Source: Streptomyces sp. Mut1 (GTDB taxonomy: Bacteria; Actinomycetota; Actinomycetes; Streptomycetales; Streptomycetaceae). Taken from it: 64,000 nt of DNA. How positions within the stretch are numbered: the stretch's first letter is position 1; each line of letters begins with the position of its first letter. A program made the translations under genes and the position numbers. Of the stretch, positions 55,656-64,000 are shown one piece after another. The stretch is from positions 5,831,001 through 5,895,000 of the forward strand of contig NZ_CP120997.1 in assembly GCF_030719295.1 (NCBI RefSeq), written 5' to 3'. The notes under the pieces are model-generated. The model worked only from the letters and a program-made list of their open reading frames with translations. It did not search any database and was not told the DNA's origin.

Positions 55656-57869
55656 GTGGAGAACGAGACCCACTACGCCGAGGCCGTTATCGACAACGGA
55701 ACCTTCGGCACCCGCACCATCCGCTTCGAGACGGGCCGCCTTGCCAAGCAGGCCGCAGGTTCCGCCGTCGCGTACCTGGACGACGACACCATGGTGCTGT
55801 CGGCCACCACCGCTTCCAAGCGGCCCAAGGACAACCTCGACTTCTTCCCCCTCACGGTGGACGTCGAGGAGCGGCAGTACGCCGCCGGCAAGATCCCCGG
55901 CTCCTTCTTCCGCCGGGAGGGCCGCCCCTCCGAGGACGCGATCCTCACCTGCCGCCTGATCGACCGGCCGCTGCGCCCCTCCTTCACGAAGGGCCTGCGC
56001 AACGAGATCCAGATCGTCGAGACGATCATGGCGCTCAACCCCGACCACCTGTACGACGTGGTCGCGATCAACGCCGCGTCCGCCTCCACGATCCTGGCGG
56101 GCCTGCCCTTCTCCGGCCCGATCGGCGCCACCCGCGTCGCCCTGATCAAGGGCCAGTGGGTCGCCTTCCCGACGCACACCGAGCTCGAGGACGCCGTCTT
56201 CGACATGGTCGTCGCCGGTCGCGTCCTGGAGGACGGCGACGTCGCGATCATGATGGTCGAGGCCGAGGCCACCGAGAAGACCATCCAGCTCGTCAAGGAC
56301 GGCGCCGAGGCCCCGACCGAAGAGGTCGTCGCCGCCGGTCTGGAAGCCGCGAAGCCCTTCATCAAGGCGCTCTGCAAGGCCCAGTCCGACCTCGCCGCCA
56401 AGGCCGCCAAGCCCACCGGCGAGTTCCCGGTCTTCCTCGACTACCAGGACGACGTCCTGGAGGCGCTCACCAAGGCCGTCAGCACCGAGCTGGCCAAGGC
56501 GCTCACCATCGCCGGCAAGCAGGAGCGCGAGGCGGAGCTCGACCGCATCAAGGAGATCGCGGGCGAGAAGCTCCTCCCGGCCTTCGAGGGCCGCGAGAAG
56601 GAGATCTCCGGTGCCTACCGCGCGCTGACCAAGAAGCTGGTCCGCGAGCGCGTCATCAAGGACAAGGTCCGCATCGACGGCCGCGGCGTCACGGACATCC
56701 GTACGCTCGCCGCCGAGGTCGAGGCCATCCCGCGCGTGCACGGCTCGGCCCTGTTCGAGCGTGGCGAGACGCAGATCCTGGGCGTCACCACCCTCAACAT
56801 GCTCCGCATGGAGCAGCAGCTGGACACCCTCTCCCCGGTGACCCGCAAGCGCTACATGCACAACTACAACTTCCCGCCGTACTCGGTCGGCGAGACCGGC
56901 CGCGTGGGCTCGCCCAAGCGCCGCGAGATCGGCCACGGCGCGCTCGCCGAGCGCGCCATCGTGCCGGTCCTGCCGACGCGCGAGGAGTTCCCCTACGCGA
57001 TCCGCCAGGTCTCCGAGGCGCTGGGCTCCAACGGCTCGACGTCCATGGGCTCGGTCTGCGCCTCCACCATGTCCCTGCTGAACGCCGGTGTGCCCCTCAA
57101 GGCCGCCGTCGCCGGCATCGCCATGGGCCTGATCTCCCAGGAGATCGACGGCAAGACCCACTACGTCGCCCTCACCGACATCCTCGGCGCCGAGGACGCG
57201 TTCGGTGACATGGACTTCAAGGTCGCCGGTACGAAGCAGTTCGTGACCGCGCTCCAGCTCGACACCAAGCTCGACGGCATCCCCGCCTCGGTCCTGGCCG
57301 CCGCGCTGAAGCAGGCCCGTGACGCCCGCCTCCACATCCTCGACGTGATGAACGAGGCCATCGACGTCCCGGACGAGATGTCCCCGAACGCCCCGCGGAT
57401 CATCACCGTCAAGATCCCGGTGGACAAGATCGGTGAGGTCATCGGCCCCAAGGGCAAGATGATCAACCAGATCCAGGAGGACACCGGCGCCGACATCACG
57501 ATCGAGGACGACGGCACCATCTACATCGGTGCCCAGCAGGGCTCGCAGGCCGAGGCCGCCCGCGCCACGATCAACGCCATCGCCAACCCGACCATGCCGG
57601 AGGTCGGCGAGCGCTACCTGGGTACGGTCGTCAAGACCACCACCTTCGGTGCGTTCGTCTCGCTCATGCCGGGCAAGGACGGCCTGCTGCACATCTCGCA
57701 GATCCGCAAGCTGGCCGGCGGCAAGCGCGTGGAGAACGTCGAGGACGTGCTCGGCGTCGGTGCCAAGGTCCAGGTCGAGATCGCCGAGATCGACTCCCGC
57801 GGCAAGCTCTCCCTCATCCCCGTCGTCGAGGGTGAAGAGGACGAGAAGAAGGACGACGCCGACAAGTGA
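55656..57869 (+). CDS. pnp: polyribonucleotide nucleotidyltransferase / guanosine pentaphosphate synthetase
   Basis: A 737-residue PNPase: two RNase PH domains (about 20-240 and 320-540), KH domain ([24 protein letters not shown], about 590-640) and S1 domain (about 650-725). It degrades and tails RNA in phosphate- or nucleoside diphosphate-dependent fashion; Streptomyces enzymes were first described as guanosine pentaphosphate synthetase. I chose the GTG at 55656 because GGAG precedes it by 8 nt and the family begins [11 protein letters not shown]. An ATG at 55641 is in frame and would add five residues. Its stop overlaps the next start (GTGA). Confidence 0.95.
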   Translation: MENETHYAEAVIDNGTFGTRTIRFETGRLAKQAAGSAVAYLDDDTMVLSATTASKRPKDNLDFFPLTVDVEERQYAAGKIPGSFFRREGRPSEDAILTCRLIDRPLRPSFTKGLRNEIQIVETIMALNPDHLYDVVAINAASASTILAGLPFSGPIGATRVALIKGQWVAFPTHTELEDAVFDMVVAGRVLEDGDVAIMMVEAEATEKTIQLVKDGAEAPTEEVVAAGLEAAKPFIKALCKAQSDLAAKAAKPTGEFPVFLDYQDDVLEALTKAVSTELAKALTIAGKQEREAELDRIKEIAGEKLLPAFEGREKEISGAYRALTKKLVRERVIKDKVRIDGRGVTDIRTLAAEVEAIPRVHGSALFERGETQILGVTTLNMLRMEQQLDTLSPVTRKRYMHNYNFPPYSVGETGRVGSPKRREIGHGALAERAIVPVLPTREEFPYAIRQVSEALGSNGSTSMGSVCASTMSLLNAGVPLKAAVAGIAMGLISQEIDGKTHYVALTDILGAEDAFGDMDFKVAGTKQFVTALQLDTKLDGIPASVLAAALKQARDARLHILDVMNEAIDVPDEMSPNAPRIITVKIPVDKIGEVIGPKGKMINQIQEDTGADITIEDDGTIYIGAQQGSQAEAARATINAIANPTMPEVGERYLGTVVKTTTFGAFVSLMPGKDGLLHISQIRKLAGGKRVENVEDVLGVGAKVQVEIAEIDSRGKLSLIPVVEGEEDEKKDDADK

Positions 57870-59245
57870 CGTCCCGTAGTTCCGCGACGACGGCCCGCCC
57901 CTCCTCGGAGGGGCGGGCCGTCGCCCGTACCCAAACGCTCCTCAAGGGCAGCAACGGCATCGGCACGGTCCGCCGCACGGTCCTCCCCGGCGGTCTCCGC
58001 GTCGTCACCGAGACCCTGCCCTCCGTACGCTCCGCCACCTTCGGCATCTGGGCCAACGTCGGATCACGCGACGAGACCCCCGCCCTGAACGGCGCGACGC
58101 ACTACCTCGAACACCTCCTCTTCAAGGGCACCGCCAAGCGCAGCGCCCTCGACATCTCCTCCGCCATCGACGCGGTCGGCGGCGAGATGAACGCCTTCAC
58201 GGCGAAGGAGTACACCTGCTACTACGCGCGGGTCCTCGACACGGACCTGCCGCTGGCCATCGACGTCGTCTGCGACATGCTGACCGGCTCGCTGATCGAA
58301 CCCGAGGACGTCGACGCCGAACGCGGCGTGATCCTCGAAGAGATCGCGATGACGGAGGACGACCCGGGCGACTGCGTGCACGACCTGTTCGCGCACACGA
58401 TGCTCGGCGACACCCCGCTCGGCCGCCCCGTGCTCGGCACGGTCGACACGATCAACGCCCTGAACCGCGGCCAGATCGCCCGCTTCTACAAGAAGCACTA
58501 CGACCCCACCCGCCTGGTCGTCGCCGCCGCGGGCAACGTCGACCACGCCACGGTCGTACGCCAGGTCCGCAGGGCCTTCGAACGGGCCGGCGCGCTCACC
58601 CGTACCGACGCCGTCCCCACCGCGCCCCGCGAGGGCTCCCGCGCCCTGCGCACCGCCGGCCGCGTCGAGGTGCTGGGCCGCAAGACCGAGCAGGCACACG
58701 TGGTCCTCGGCATGCCCGGACTGGCCCGCACGGACGAGCGCCGCTGGGCCCTCGGCGTCCTCAACACCGCCCTCGGCGGCGGGATGAGCTCCCGCCTCTT
58801 CCAGGAGGTACGGGAGAAGCGCGGCCTCGCCTACAGCGTCTACTCGTACACCTCCGGCTTCGCGGACTGCGGCCTCTTCGGCGTGTACGCGGGCTGCCGG
58901 CCCAGCCAGGTCCACGACGTCCTCAAGATCTGCCGCGACGAGCTGGACCGGGTCGCGTCGGACGGACTGAGCGACGAGGAGATCGGCCGCGCCATCGGGC
59001 AGCTCTCCGGCTCCACCGTCCTCGGCCTGGAGGACACCGGCGCGCTGATGAACCGCATCGGCAAGAGCGAGCTGTGCTGGGGTGAGCAGATGTCCGTAGA
59101 CGACATGCTGGCCCGTATCGGCGAGGTGACACCGGACGACGTCCGCTCGGTGGCGGGCGAGGTCCTCGGACACCGCCCCTCGCTCTCCGTCATCGGACCG
59201 CTGAAGGACAAGCAGGCCGGCCGCCTCCACGAAGCGGTCTCCTAA
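57866..59245 (+). CDS. M16-family zinc metallopeptidase
   Basis: A 459-residue pitrilysin-type protease. The inverted zinc motif HxxEH is HYLEH (H79, E82, H83) and the third ligand lies in [13 protein letters not shown]. The second, non-catalytic half carries [25 protein letters not shown] mitochondrial processing-peptidase-like enzyme that degrades or trims peptides. The GTG start overlaps the pnp stop, so the two are translationally coupled, which is the conserved order in actinobacteria. Confidence 0.94.
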   Translation: MTSRSSATTARPSSEGRAVARTQTLLKGSNGIGTVRRTVLPGGLRVVTETLPSVRSATFGIWANVGSRDETPALNGATHYLEHLLFKGTAKRSALDISSAIDAVGGEMNAFTAKEYTCYYARVLDTDLPLAIDVVCDMLTGSLIEPEDVDAERGVILEEIAMTEDDPGDCVHDLFAHTMLGDTPLGRPVLGTVDTINALNRGQIARFYKKHYDPTRLVVAAAGNVDHATVVRQVRRAFERAGALTRTDAVPTAPREGSRALRTAGRVEVLGRKTEQAHVVLGMPGLARTDERRWALGVLNTALGGGMSSRLFQEVREKRGLAYSVYSYTSGFADCGLFGVYAGCRPSQVHDVLKICRDELDRVASDGLSDEEIGRAIGQLSGSTVLGLEDTGALMNRIGKSELCWGEQMSVDDMLARIGEVTPDDVRSVAGEVLGHRPSLSVIGPLKDKQAGRLHEAVS

Positions 59246-59276
59246 GTCCTCCCGTGCCCCAGATCCCCCCCCGTAA

Positions 59277-60041
<765 letters not shown>

Positions 60042-60052
60042 CTGGCCACGCC

Positions 60053-60631
60053 ATGCGCGCAAAGATCACTTACGTCGTCACCGCAGCCGTCCTCGTCTTC
60101 TACTTCGTCCTGGTCGGCAGCCGCGGCGTCCTGCTCATCAAGCACGGCACCCTCATCACGGTGACCTTCGGCATCGCCGTGCTGGTCCTGCCGGCGATCG
60201 GCGTGTGGTTCCTGTGGAAGAACACCCAGTTCGTCCGCAGGGCCAACGCCCTGGCCGCCGAGCTGGACGCCGAGGGCGGTCTGCCGGTCGACGAGCTGCT
60301 GCGTACGCCCAGCGGCCGGATCGACCGTGACTCCGCCGACGCGGTGTTCGCACGCCGCCGCGAGGAGACCGAGGACGCCCCCGACGACTGGCGCTGCTGG
60401 TTCCGCCTGGCCGTCGCCTACCAGGACGCCCGGGACACCCCCAGAGCCCGCAAGGCCATGCAACGAGCAATCGCCCTGCACCGCTCCGTCCCGCCGACCG
60501 ACCGCTCCGGCCCGTCGACCGACCGCTCCAGCCCGTCGGGCGAGCACCCCAGCCCGTCGGGCGAACACTCCAGCCCGTCGGGCGAACACTCCAGCCCGTC
60601 GGGCGAACACTCCAGCCCGTCCGGCGTTTGA
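60053..60631 (+). CDS. hypothetical two-helix membrane protein with repeat-expanded tail
   Basis: A 192-residue protein. Helices at about 5-27 and 33-58 (YVVTAAVLVFYFVLVG and LITVTFGIAVLVLPAIGVWFLW) precede a cytosolic domain with a TPR-like stretch (WRCWFRLAVAYQDARDTPRARKAMQRAI). Residues after about 142 are a low-complexity tail of PSGEHSS units encoded by 21-bp DNA repeats. Function unknown. It starts 12 bp after dapB, probably the same operon. The tail's stop codon lies inside a REP-like motif, so the natural end may once have been earlier. Confidence 0.75.
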   Translation: MRAKITYVVTAAVLVFYFVLVGSRGVLLIKHGTLITVTFGIAVLVLPAIGVWFLWKNTQFVRRANALAAELDAEGGLPVDELLRTPSGRIDRDSADAVFARRREETEDAPDDWRCWFRLAVAYQDARDTPRARKAMQRAIALHRSVPPTDRSGPSTDRSSPSGEHPSPSGEHSSPSGEHSSPSGEHSSPSGV

Positions 60632-60636
60632 GGACA
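60530..60636 (+). repeat. 21-bp tandem repeat array grading into a dispersed REP-like motif
   Basis: Units start at 60530, 60551, 60572 and 60593; the last three are identical (AGCCCGTCGGGCGAACACTCC would be one unit in protein PSGEHSS), and a partial fifth unit at 60614 merges with GTCCGGCGTTTGAGGACA (60619-60636). A second copy, GTCCGGCGATTGAGGACA, is at 60649-60666. I recall this GTCCGGCG-TTGAGGAC element as highly repeated between Streptomyces genes. Confidence 0.85.
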
Positions 60637-60641
60637 AAGAA

Positions 60642-60689
60642 AAGAGCCGTCCGGCGATTGAGGACACCCTCACCCGCCGGACGGCTCTT
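60642..60689. terminator. hairpin terminator between convergent genes
   Basis: A 14-bp stem (60642-60655 with 60676-60689) with a 20-nt loop that can form TGAGG/CCTCA. The left arm lies inside the second REP-like copy. It sits between the plus-strand membrane protein and the minus-strand PH protein. Confidence 0.75.
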
Positions 60690-60701
60690 CCCGCTCACCG
60701 G

Positions 60702-61253
60702 CTACTGCGGCCGGTACTCGTCCCCCCACGCCTCAATCGTGTCCGCGGCCCGATCGAACGCCTCCCCCCGCGCAAGGAAGTCCGCGTTGGAGTCGGTGAG
60801 CAGCGGCGGCACCGCGTCCCCGCCCCTGCGGACGACGATCAGCGCCTGACCCTGCACCGTACGGGGCAACCCGAGCCACTTCACCGGCTGCTGCACCGTA
60901 CGTACGGCGGTGGCCCGGTTCCACGGCACGGTCGTCGTCCGGAAGAAGCCCACGCGGCGCACACCGTGCCGGCTCACCCAGGCGCCGACCCGCAGCATGC
61001 GCAGCGCGCACAGGATGATCGCGAGGGCGAGCGCGAGGCACGCTCCCGCCCCGGGCAGCGCTCCGGCGAACGCGGTGATCATCCCCGCGAACAGGATGAA
61101 AGAGGCGAGCAGCAACAGACCGGCCGCGGCGGCGACCCGCCACGGACCGGGACGGTAGGGCCGCCGCCAGCTGTCGTGGTCGTCGAACGGCAGCGCGACG
61201 TCCTCAGCGTTCGCGTCAAACGCGCGGTCGGCCGTCAGGAAGGGCAGGGGCAC
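60702..61253 (-). CDS. PH-domain-type membrane protein
   Basis: A 183-residue protein. Two helices (about 38-60 and 63-85) precede a bacterial PH-like domain (about 90-180: GAWVSRHGVRRVGFFRTTTVPWNRATAVRT...). The layout matches DUF/bPH_6-type proteins common in actinobacteria. Function unknown. The ATG start is clear. Convergent to the preceding gene. Confidence 0.82.
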   Translation of the reverse strand: MPLPFLTADRAFDANAEDVALPFDDHDSWRRPYRPGPWRVAAAAGLLLLASFILFAGMITAFAGALPGAGACLALALAIILCALRMLRVGAWVSRHGVRRVGFFRTTTVPWNRATAVRTVQQPVKWLGLPRTVQGQALIVVRRGGDAVPPLLTDSNADFLARGEAFDRAADTIEAWGDEYRPQ

Positions 61254-61313
61254 GACTGATCCTCACTCACAAGCACGCTCGATTGCTGTGCCCGGTGAGG
61301 CTACCGAGGAGGT

Positions 61314-61351
61314 GACCGGACGGACCACCCCAGGGGGTCCGTCCGGGTCAG
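61314..61351 (-). terminator. hairpin at the end of the small membrane-protein gene
   Basis: TGACCGGACGGACC (61314-61327) pairs with GGTCCGTCCGGGTCA (61337-61351) with one bulged base. It overlaps the stop of the gene at 61348 and terminates minus-strand transcription. Confidence 0.65.
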
Positions 61352-61587
61352 CGCGCGTGCGCGGCCTCGGTCTGCTGACTGTGCGCAGGCGACTTCTCGG
61401 GGGCCAGCGCGGGCAGACCGAGCAGCAGCGCCCCGGCGAGTCCGGCGACGACGGCAAGGCAGACCAGAGCGCTTCCTGCCCGCTCGGAGACGGTGCTGCG
61501 GGGCCGCGGGGGCGGAGTGACGTTACTGCGGAATCGGTCGGCCTCGGCTACGAACGAGAACGGGACGGATTCACGCCGGCGGAACAT
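61348..61587 (-). CDS. small single-span membrane protein, hypothetical
   Basis: A 79-residue protein: a basic N-terminus (MFRRRESVPFSF), a P/R patch, one membrane helix (about 36-58, SALVCLAVVAGLAGALLLGLPAL) and a polar tail. GGAGAG precedes the ATG at 61587. A longer in-frame reading to 62079 runs opposite thyX and is rejected. Function unknown. Confidence 0.65.
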   Translation of the reverse strand: MFRRRESVPFSFVAEADRFRSNVTPPPRPRSTVSERAGSALVCLAVVAGLAGALLLGLPALAPEKSPAHSQQTEAAHAR

Positions 61588-61783
61588 GAGGTGGCTCTCC
61601 TTGAACTCTCTTTCGGGTGGTGCTACTGAGTCAGACGCACAGCGGGCCCGATCGGTGCCCCGAATCGCCGGTTCGCCCGAAGAAATCCGAAGAGTTCCCG
61701 GTAAGGCGGTGCCTGCCTCGGGCCGATCGGGCGCCCCGTAGAGTGGACGCCGCCCGAGCGATGCCATTGGAAGGACCCTGTCG

Positions 61784-62521
61784 GTGACCGACACCCCCGA
61801 GCCCACAAAGGCCCACTTCCGCAGCGATGTCACCGTTGACCTGGTGAAATCCGCCGCGGGTGACGCCGACGTACTGTTCGCAGCCCGTGTGTCCACGGCC
61901 GGCGAGCAGTCCCTGGAGGAGGTCACCAAGGACCCCGAGCGTTCGAAGGGGCTCATCAACTTCCTCATGCGGGACCGGCACGGAAGTCCGTTCGAGCACA
62001 ACTCGATGACCTTCTTCATCAGCGCCCCGATCTTCGTCTTCCGCGAGTTCATGCGGCACCGCGTCGGCTGGTCGTACAACGAGGAATCGGGCCGCTACAG
62101 GGAGCTGGAACCGGTCTTCTACGTCCCGGGGGAGTCCCGCAAGCTCATCCAGCAGGGACGGCCCGGCAAGTACGAGTTCGTCGAGGGCACGCCCGAGCAG
62201 CACGCGCTCACCAGCCGCGCCATGGAGGAGTCCTACCGGCGGTCCTACGACGCCTACCAGGAGATGCTCGCCGCGGGCGTGGCCCGTGAGGTGGCCCGAG
62301 CGGTGCTCCCGGTCGGCCTGTTCTCCACGATGTACGCCACCTGCAACGCCCGCTCGCTGATGCACTTCCTCGGCCTGCGTACGCAGCACGAGATGGCGAA
62401 GGTGCCGTCGTTCCCGCAGCGGGAGATCGAGATGGTCGGCGAACAGATGGAGGCGCACTGGGCGCGGCTCATGCCGCTCACCCATGCAGCCTTCAACAAA
62501 AATGGACGCGTGGCCCCATAG
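61784..62521 (+). CDS. thyX: FAD-dependent thymidylate synthase
   Basis: A 245-residue ThyX that makes dTMP using FAD and methylene-tetrahydrofolate. Its signature RHRxxSxNxxSxRY is RHRVGWSYNEESGRY. The N-terminal LINFLMRDRHGSPFEHNSMTFFI and C-terminal RSLMHFLGLRTQHEMA segments are also typical. GTG at 61784 has GGAAGGA upstream. It is followed by a terminator before dapA. Confidence 0.96.
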   Translation: MTDTPEPTKAHFRSDVTVDLVKSAAGDADVLFAARVSTAGEQSLEEVTKDPERSKGLINFLMRDRHGSPFEHNSMTFFISAPIFVFREFMRHRVGWSYNEESGRYRELEPVFYVPGESRKLIQQGRPGKYEFVEGTPEQHALTSRAMEESYRRSYDAYQEMLAAGVAREVARAVLPVGLFSTMYATCNARSLMHFLGLRTQHEMAKVPSFPQREIEMVGEQMEAHWARLMPLTHAAFNKNGRVAP

Positions 62522-62575
62522 GGCGGTGTCCGTATTGCGGCGTTTCGTGAAGTTCATCTAGGCTGATCAAACGGA

Positions 62576-62613
62576 CCCGGCACTGCTTGAACCCCCGAGC
62601 AGGCAGTGCCGGG
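62576..62613 (+). terminator. terminator after thyX
   Basis: A perfect 11-bp stem (62576-62586 with 62603-62613) with a 16-nt loop, followed by CTCCTCTT. Confidence 0.8.
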
Positions 62614-62661
62614 CTCCTCTTGCTTGTCCCCCCGAGGGGGCACCGTGCGCCGAGCAACGAG

Positions 62662-62674
62662 TAGCGTGTTACCC
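62662..62674 (+). promoter_or_regulatory. leaderless-type -10 element of dapA
   Basis: TAGCGT (62662-62667) is followed by 7 nt and then the dapA ATG. TANNNT-N7-RTG is the usual actinobacterial pattern for leaderless transcription, and dapA has no ribosome site. Confidence 0.6.
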
Positions 62675-63574
62675 ATGGCTCCGATCTCCACTCCGCAGAC
62701 CCCCTTCGGGCGGGTCCTCACCGCTATGGTCACGCCGTTCACGGCGGACGGCGCTCTCGACATCGAGGGCGCGCAGCGGCTCGCCACCCACCTGGTGGAC
62801 GCAGGCAACGACGGCCTGATCATCAACGGCACCACCGGCGAGTCCCCGACCACCAGCGACGCGGAGAAAGACCAGCTCGTGAGGGCTGTCCTCGAAGCGG
62901 TGGGCGACCGGGCGCACGTCGTCGCCGGTATCGGGACCAATGACACCCGCCACAGCGTCGAGCTCGCCCGCACCGCCGAGCGCAGCGGCGCCCACGGCCT
63001 CCTCGCGGTGACGCCGTACTACAACAAGCCGCCGCAGGAGGGTCTGCTGCGGCACTTCACCGCCATCGCCGACTCCACCGGCCTGCCGGTGATGCTCTAC
63101 GACATTCCCGGCCGCAGTGGTGTGCCGATCGACACGGAGACGCTCGTCCGGCTGGCGGAGCACCCGCACATCGTCGCGAACAAGGACGCCAAGGGTGACC
63201 TCGGCCGCGCGAGCTGGGCCATCGCCCGGTCCGGCCTCGCCTGGTACTCGGGCGACGACATGCTGAACCTCCCGCTCCTGTCGGTCGGCGCGGTCGGCCT
63301 CGTCTCCGTCGTCGGCCATGTCGTCACCCCCGAGCTGCGGGCCCTCATCGAGGCCCACCTCGGCGGCGATGTACAGAAGGCCACGGAGATCCACCAGAAG
63401 CTGCTGCCGGTCTTCACCGGCATGTTCCGCACCCAGGGCGTGATCACCACCAAGGCCGCGCTGACGCTCCAGGGCCTCCCTGCGGGCCCGCTGCGCCTTC
63501 CCCTGGTGGAGCTCACCGCCCAGGAAACGGCACAGCTCAAGATCGATCTCGCCGCCGGCGGGGTACAGCTCTGA
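62675..63574 (+). CDS. dapA: 4-hydroxy-tetrahydrodipicolinate synthase
   Basis: A 299-residue TIM-barrel aldolase of lysine and diaminopimelate synthesis. Motifs: INGTTGESPT (substrate contact), GIGTNDTRH, TPYYNKPPQEGL (Tyr of the relay), MLYDIPGRSG and the Schiff-base Lys in VANKDAKGD. It condenses pyruvate with aspartate semialdehyde. I chose the ATG at 62675 because the family starts near TPFGRVLTAMVTPF and a leaderless -10 fits; an in-frame start at 62606 is unlikely. Confidence 0.95.
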   Translation: MAPISTPQTPFGRVLTAMVTPFTADGALDIEGAQRLATHLVDAGNDGLIINGTTGESPTTSDAEKDQLVRAVLEAVGDRAHVVAGIGTNDTRHSVELARTAERSGAHGLLAVTPYYNKPPQEGLLRHFTAIADSTGLPVMLYDIPGRSGVPIDTETLVRLAEHPHIVANKDAKGDLGRASWAIARSGLAWYSGDDMLNLPLLSVGAVGLVSVVGHVVTPELRALIEAHLGGDVQKATEIHQKLLPVFTGMFRTQGVITTKAALTLQGLPAGPLRLPLVELTAQETAQLKIDLAAGGVQL

Positions 63575-63669
63575 CAACGGACTTCACAACTGCATACGCG
63601 TCACAACTGAACACGCGGACAATGCCGCGCCACAGCACCACCCAAGACAACAGCAAGTGCACGAATGAC

Positions 63670-63706
63670 ATGCGCGCCACGTGCCCAAGCGGTACGTGGC
63701 GCGCGT
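63670..63706 (+). other. hairpin directly upstream of the RNase J ribosome site
   Basis: ATGCGCGCCACGT (63670-63682) pairs with ACGTGGCGCGCGT (63694-63706), 13 bp with one G-U pair and an 11-nt loop. AAGGAG begins 3 nt after the stem. It lies in the 148-bp dapA-RNase J gap. Confidence 0.7.
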
Positions 63707-63721
63707 GGTAAGGAGAGTCTT

Positions 63722-64000
63722 TTGAGTCATCCGCATCCTGAACTCGGCACCCCGCCGAAGCTCGCGAAGGGCGCCCTCCGGGTCACCCCGCTCGGCGGCC
63801 TCGGCGAAATCGGCCGCAACATGACGGTCTTCGAGTACGGCGGCCGCCTGCTCATCGTCGACTGCGGCGTTCTGTTCCCGGAGGAGGAGCAGCCCGGGAT
63901 CGACCTGATCCTCCCGGACTTCACGACCATCCGGGACCGCCTGGACGACATCGAGGGCATCGTCCTCACGCACGGCCACGAGGACCACATCGGCGGCGTC
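63722..64000 (+). CDS. rnj: ribonuclease J (metallo-beta-lactamase/beta-CASP), N-terminal part
   Basis: The first 93 residues, cut by the window edge. The start is a TTG (63722) with AAGGAG upstream. VTPLGGLGEIGRNMTVFEYGGRLLIVDCGVLFPEEEQPGIDLILPDF and the zinc motif LTHGHEDHIGGV (HxHxDH) mark an RNase J, a 5'-3' exo- and endoribonuclease. It lies downstream of dapA, the usual actinobacterial pair. Confidence 0.95.
   Translation, partial: MSHPHPELGTPPKLAKGALRVTPLGGLGEIGRNMTVFEYGGRLLIVDCGVLFPEEEQPGIDLILPDFTTIRDRLDDIEGIVLTHGHEDHIGGV

Noticed and set aside
55641..55661. EcoRI- and SpeI-like sites next to the pnp start, resembling a cloning junction
   Set aside because: The sequence runs on in frame into a normal PNPase and the upstream leader is typical chromosomal sequence. 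The sites occur by chance.
60530..60636. Possible CRISPR-like array
   Set aside because: The 21-bp units are contiguous with no spacers; no cas genes are present.
61348..62079. A 243-codon minus-strand gene spanning thyX
   Set aside because: The upper two thirds lies opposite thyX. Only the last 79 codons, with their own ribosome site, look real.

Overview
The window is high-GC actinobacterial chromosome, almost certainly from Streptomyces. The evidence is the strong third-position GC, frequent GTG/TTG starts with purine-rich ribosome sites, PucR and BldB/DUF397-type regulators, a DasR-type operator, Tat-type leaders, and a gene order (dxr-M50 protease-ispG ... proS ... rimP-nusA-rnpM-infB ... 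rbfA-truB ... ribF ... rpsO-pnp-M16-dapB ... thyX-dapA-RNase J) that I recall from the core of Streptomyces chromosomes. Comparisons with other streptomycetes are from memory and were not checked. I found no tRNA or rRNA gene, insertion sequence, prophage, CRISPR array or replication origin.

Layout. 1-21 kb is metabolic and adaptive. It holds the end of a gamma-aminobutyraldehyde dehydrogenase, two tandem secreted beta-helix glycosidases resembling GH87, a glycerophosphodiesterase, an adenosine-deaminase-family enzyme (probably aminodeoxyfutalosine deaminase of the futalosine menaquinone route), a NADAR protein, a GH18 chitinase under a near-consensus DasR site, a PAP2 phosphatase, gabT, a VirD4/TraD-like membrane ATPase, a PucR regulator, a second aldehyde dehydrogenase and an acyl-CoA dehydrogenase. 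The GABA/polyamine genes surround the PucR gene.

21-30 kb holds a divergent EPSP-synthase-like gene, dxr, a site-2-type protease, ispG (two MEP-pathway genes flanking the protease), two GNAT acetyltransferases and proS. 30-32 kb is a minus-strand block: a kinase-fold protein lacking its catalytic and metal-binding residues, a ferritin-like DUF4439 protein and a Tat-type lipoprotein. 32-39 kb is the translation/transcription-factor block rimP-nusA-rnpM-infB-DUF503-rbfA-truB. 39.5-43.4 kb encodes one 1327-residue protein that joins a degenerate trypsin-like domain to a STAND-like P-loop NTPase and a helical C-terminus, followed by ribF.

44.5-50.5 kb is a minus-strand peptide-type ABC importer operon whose binding protein is anchored by a C-terminal membrane helix instead of a lipid. 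50.7-54.7 kb has a proline/glutamine-rich ParA/MinD-like ATPase and a BldB-like DUF397 gene. In the streptomycetes I remember, a type VII (Esx) secretion cluster lies in this interval, and here it is absent. 55-64 kb runs rpsO, pnp, an M16 peptidase, dapB, small membrane proteins, thyX, a leaderless-looking dapA and the start of RNase J. Many gene ends carry perfect 13-20 bp terminator hairpins, and several leaders (infB, RNase J, pnp, rpsO) hold structured or repeated elements that the genes do not explain.
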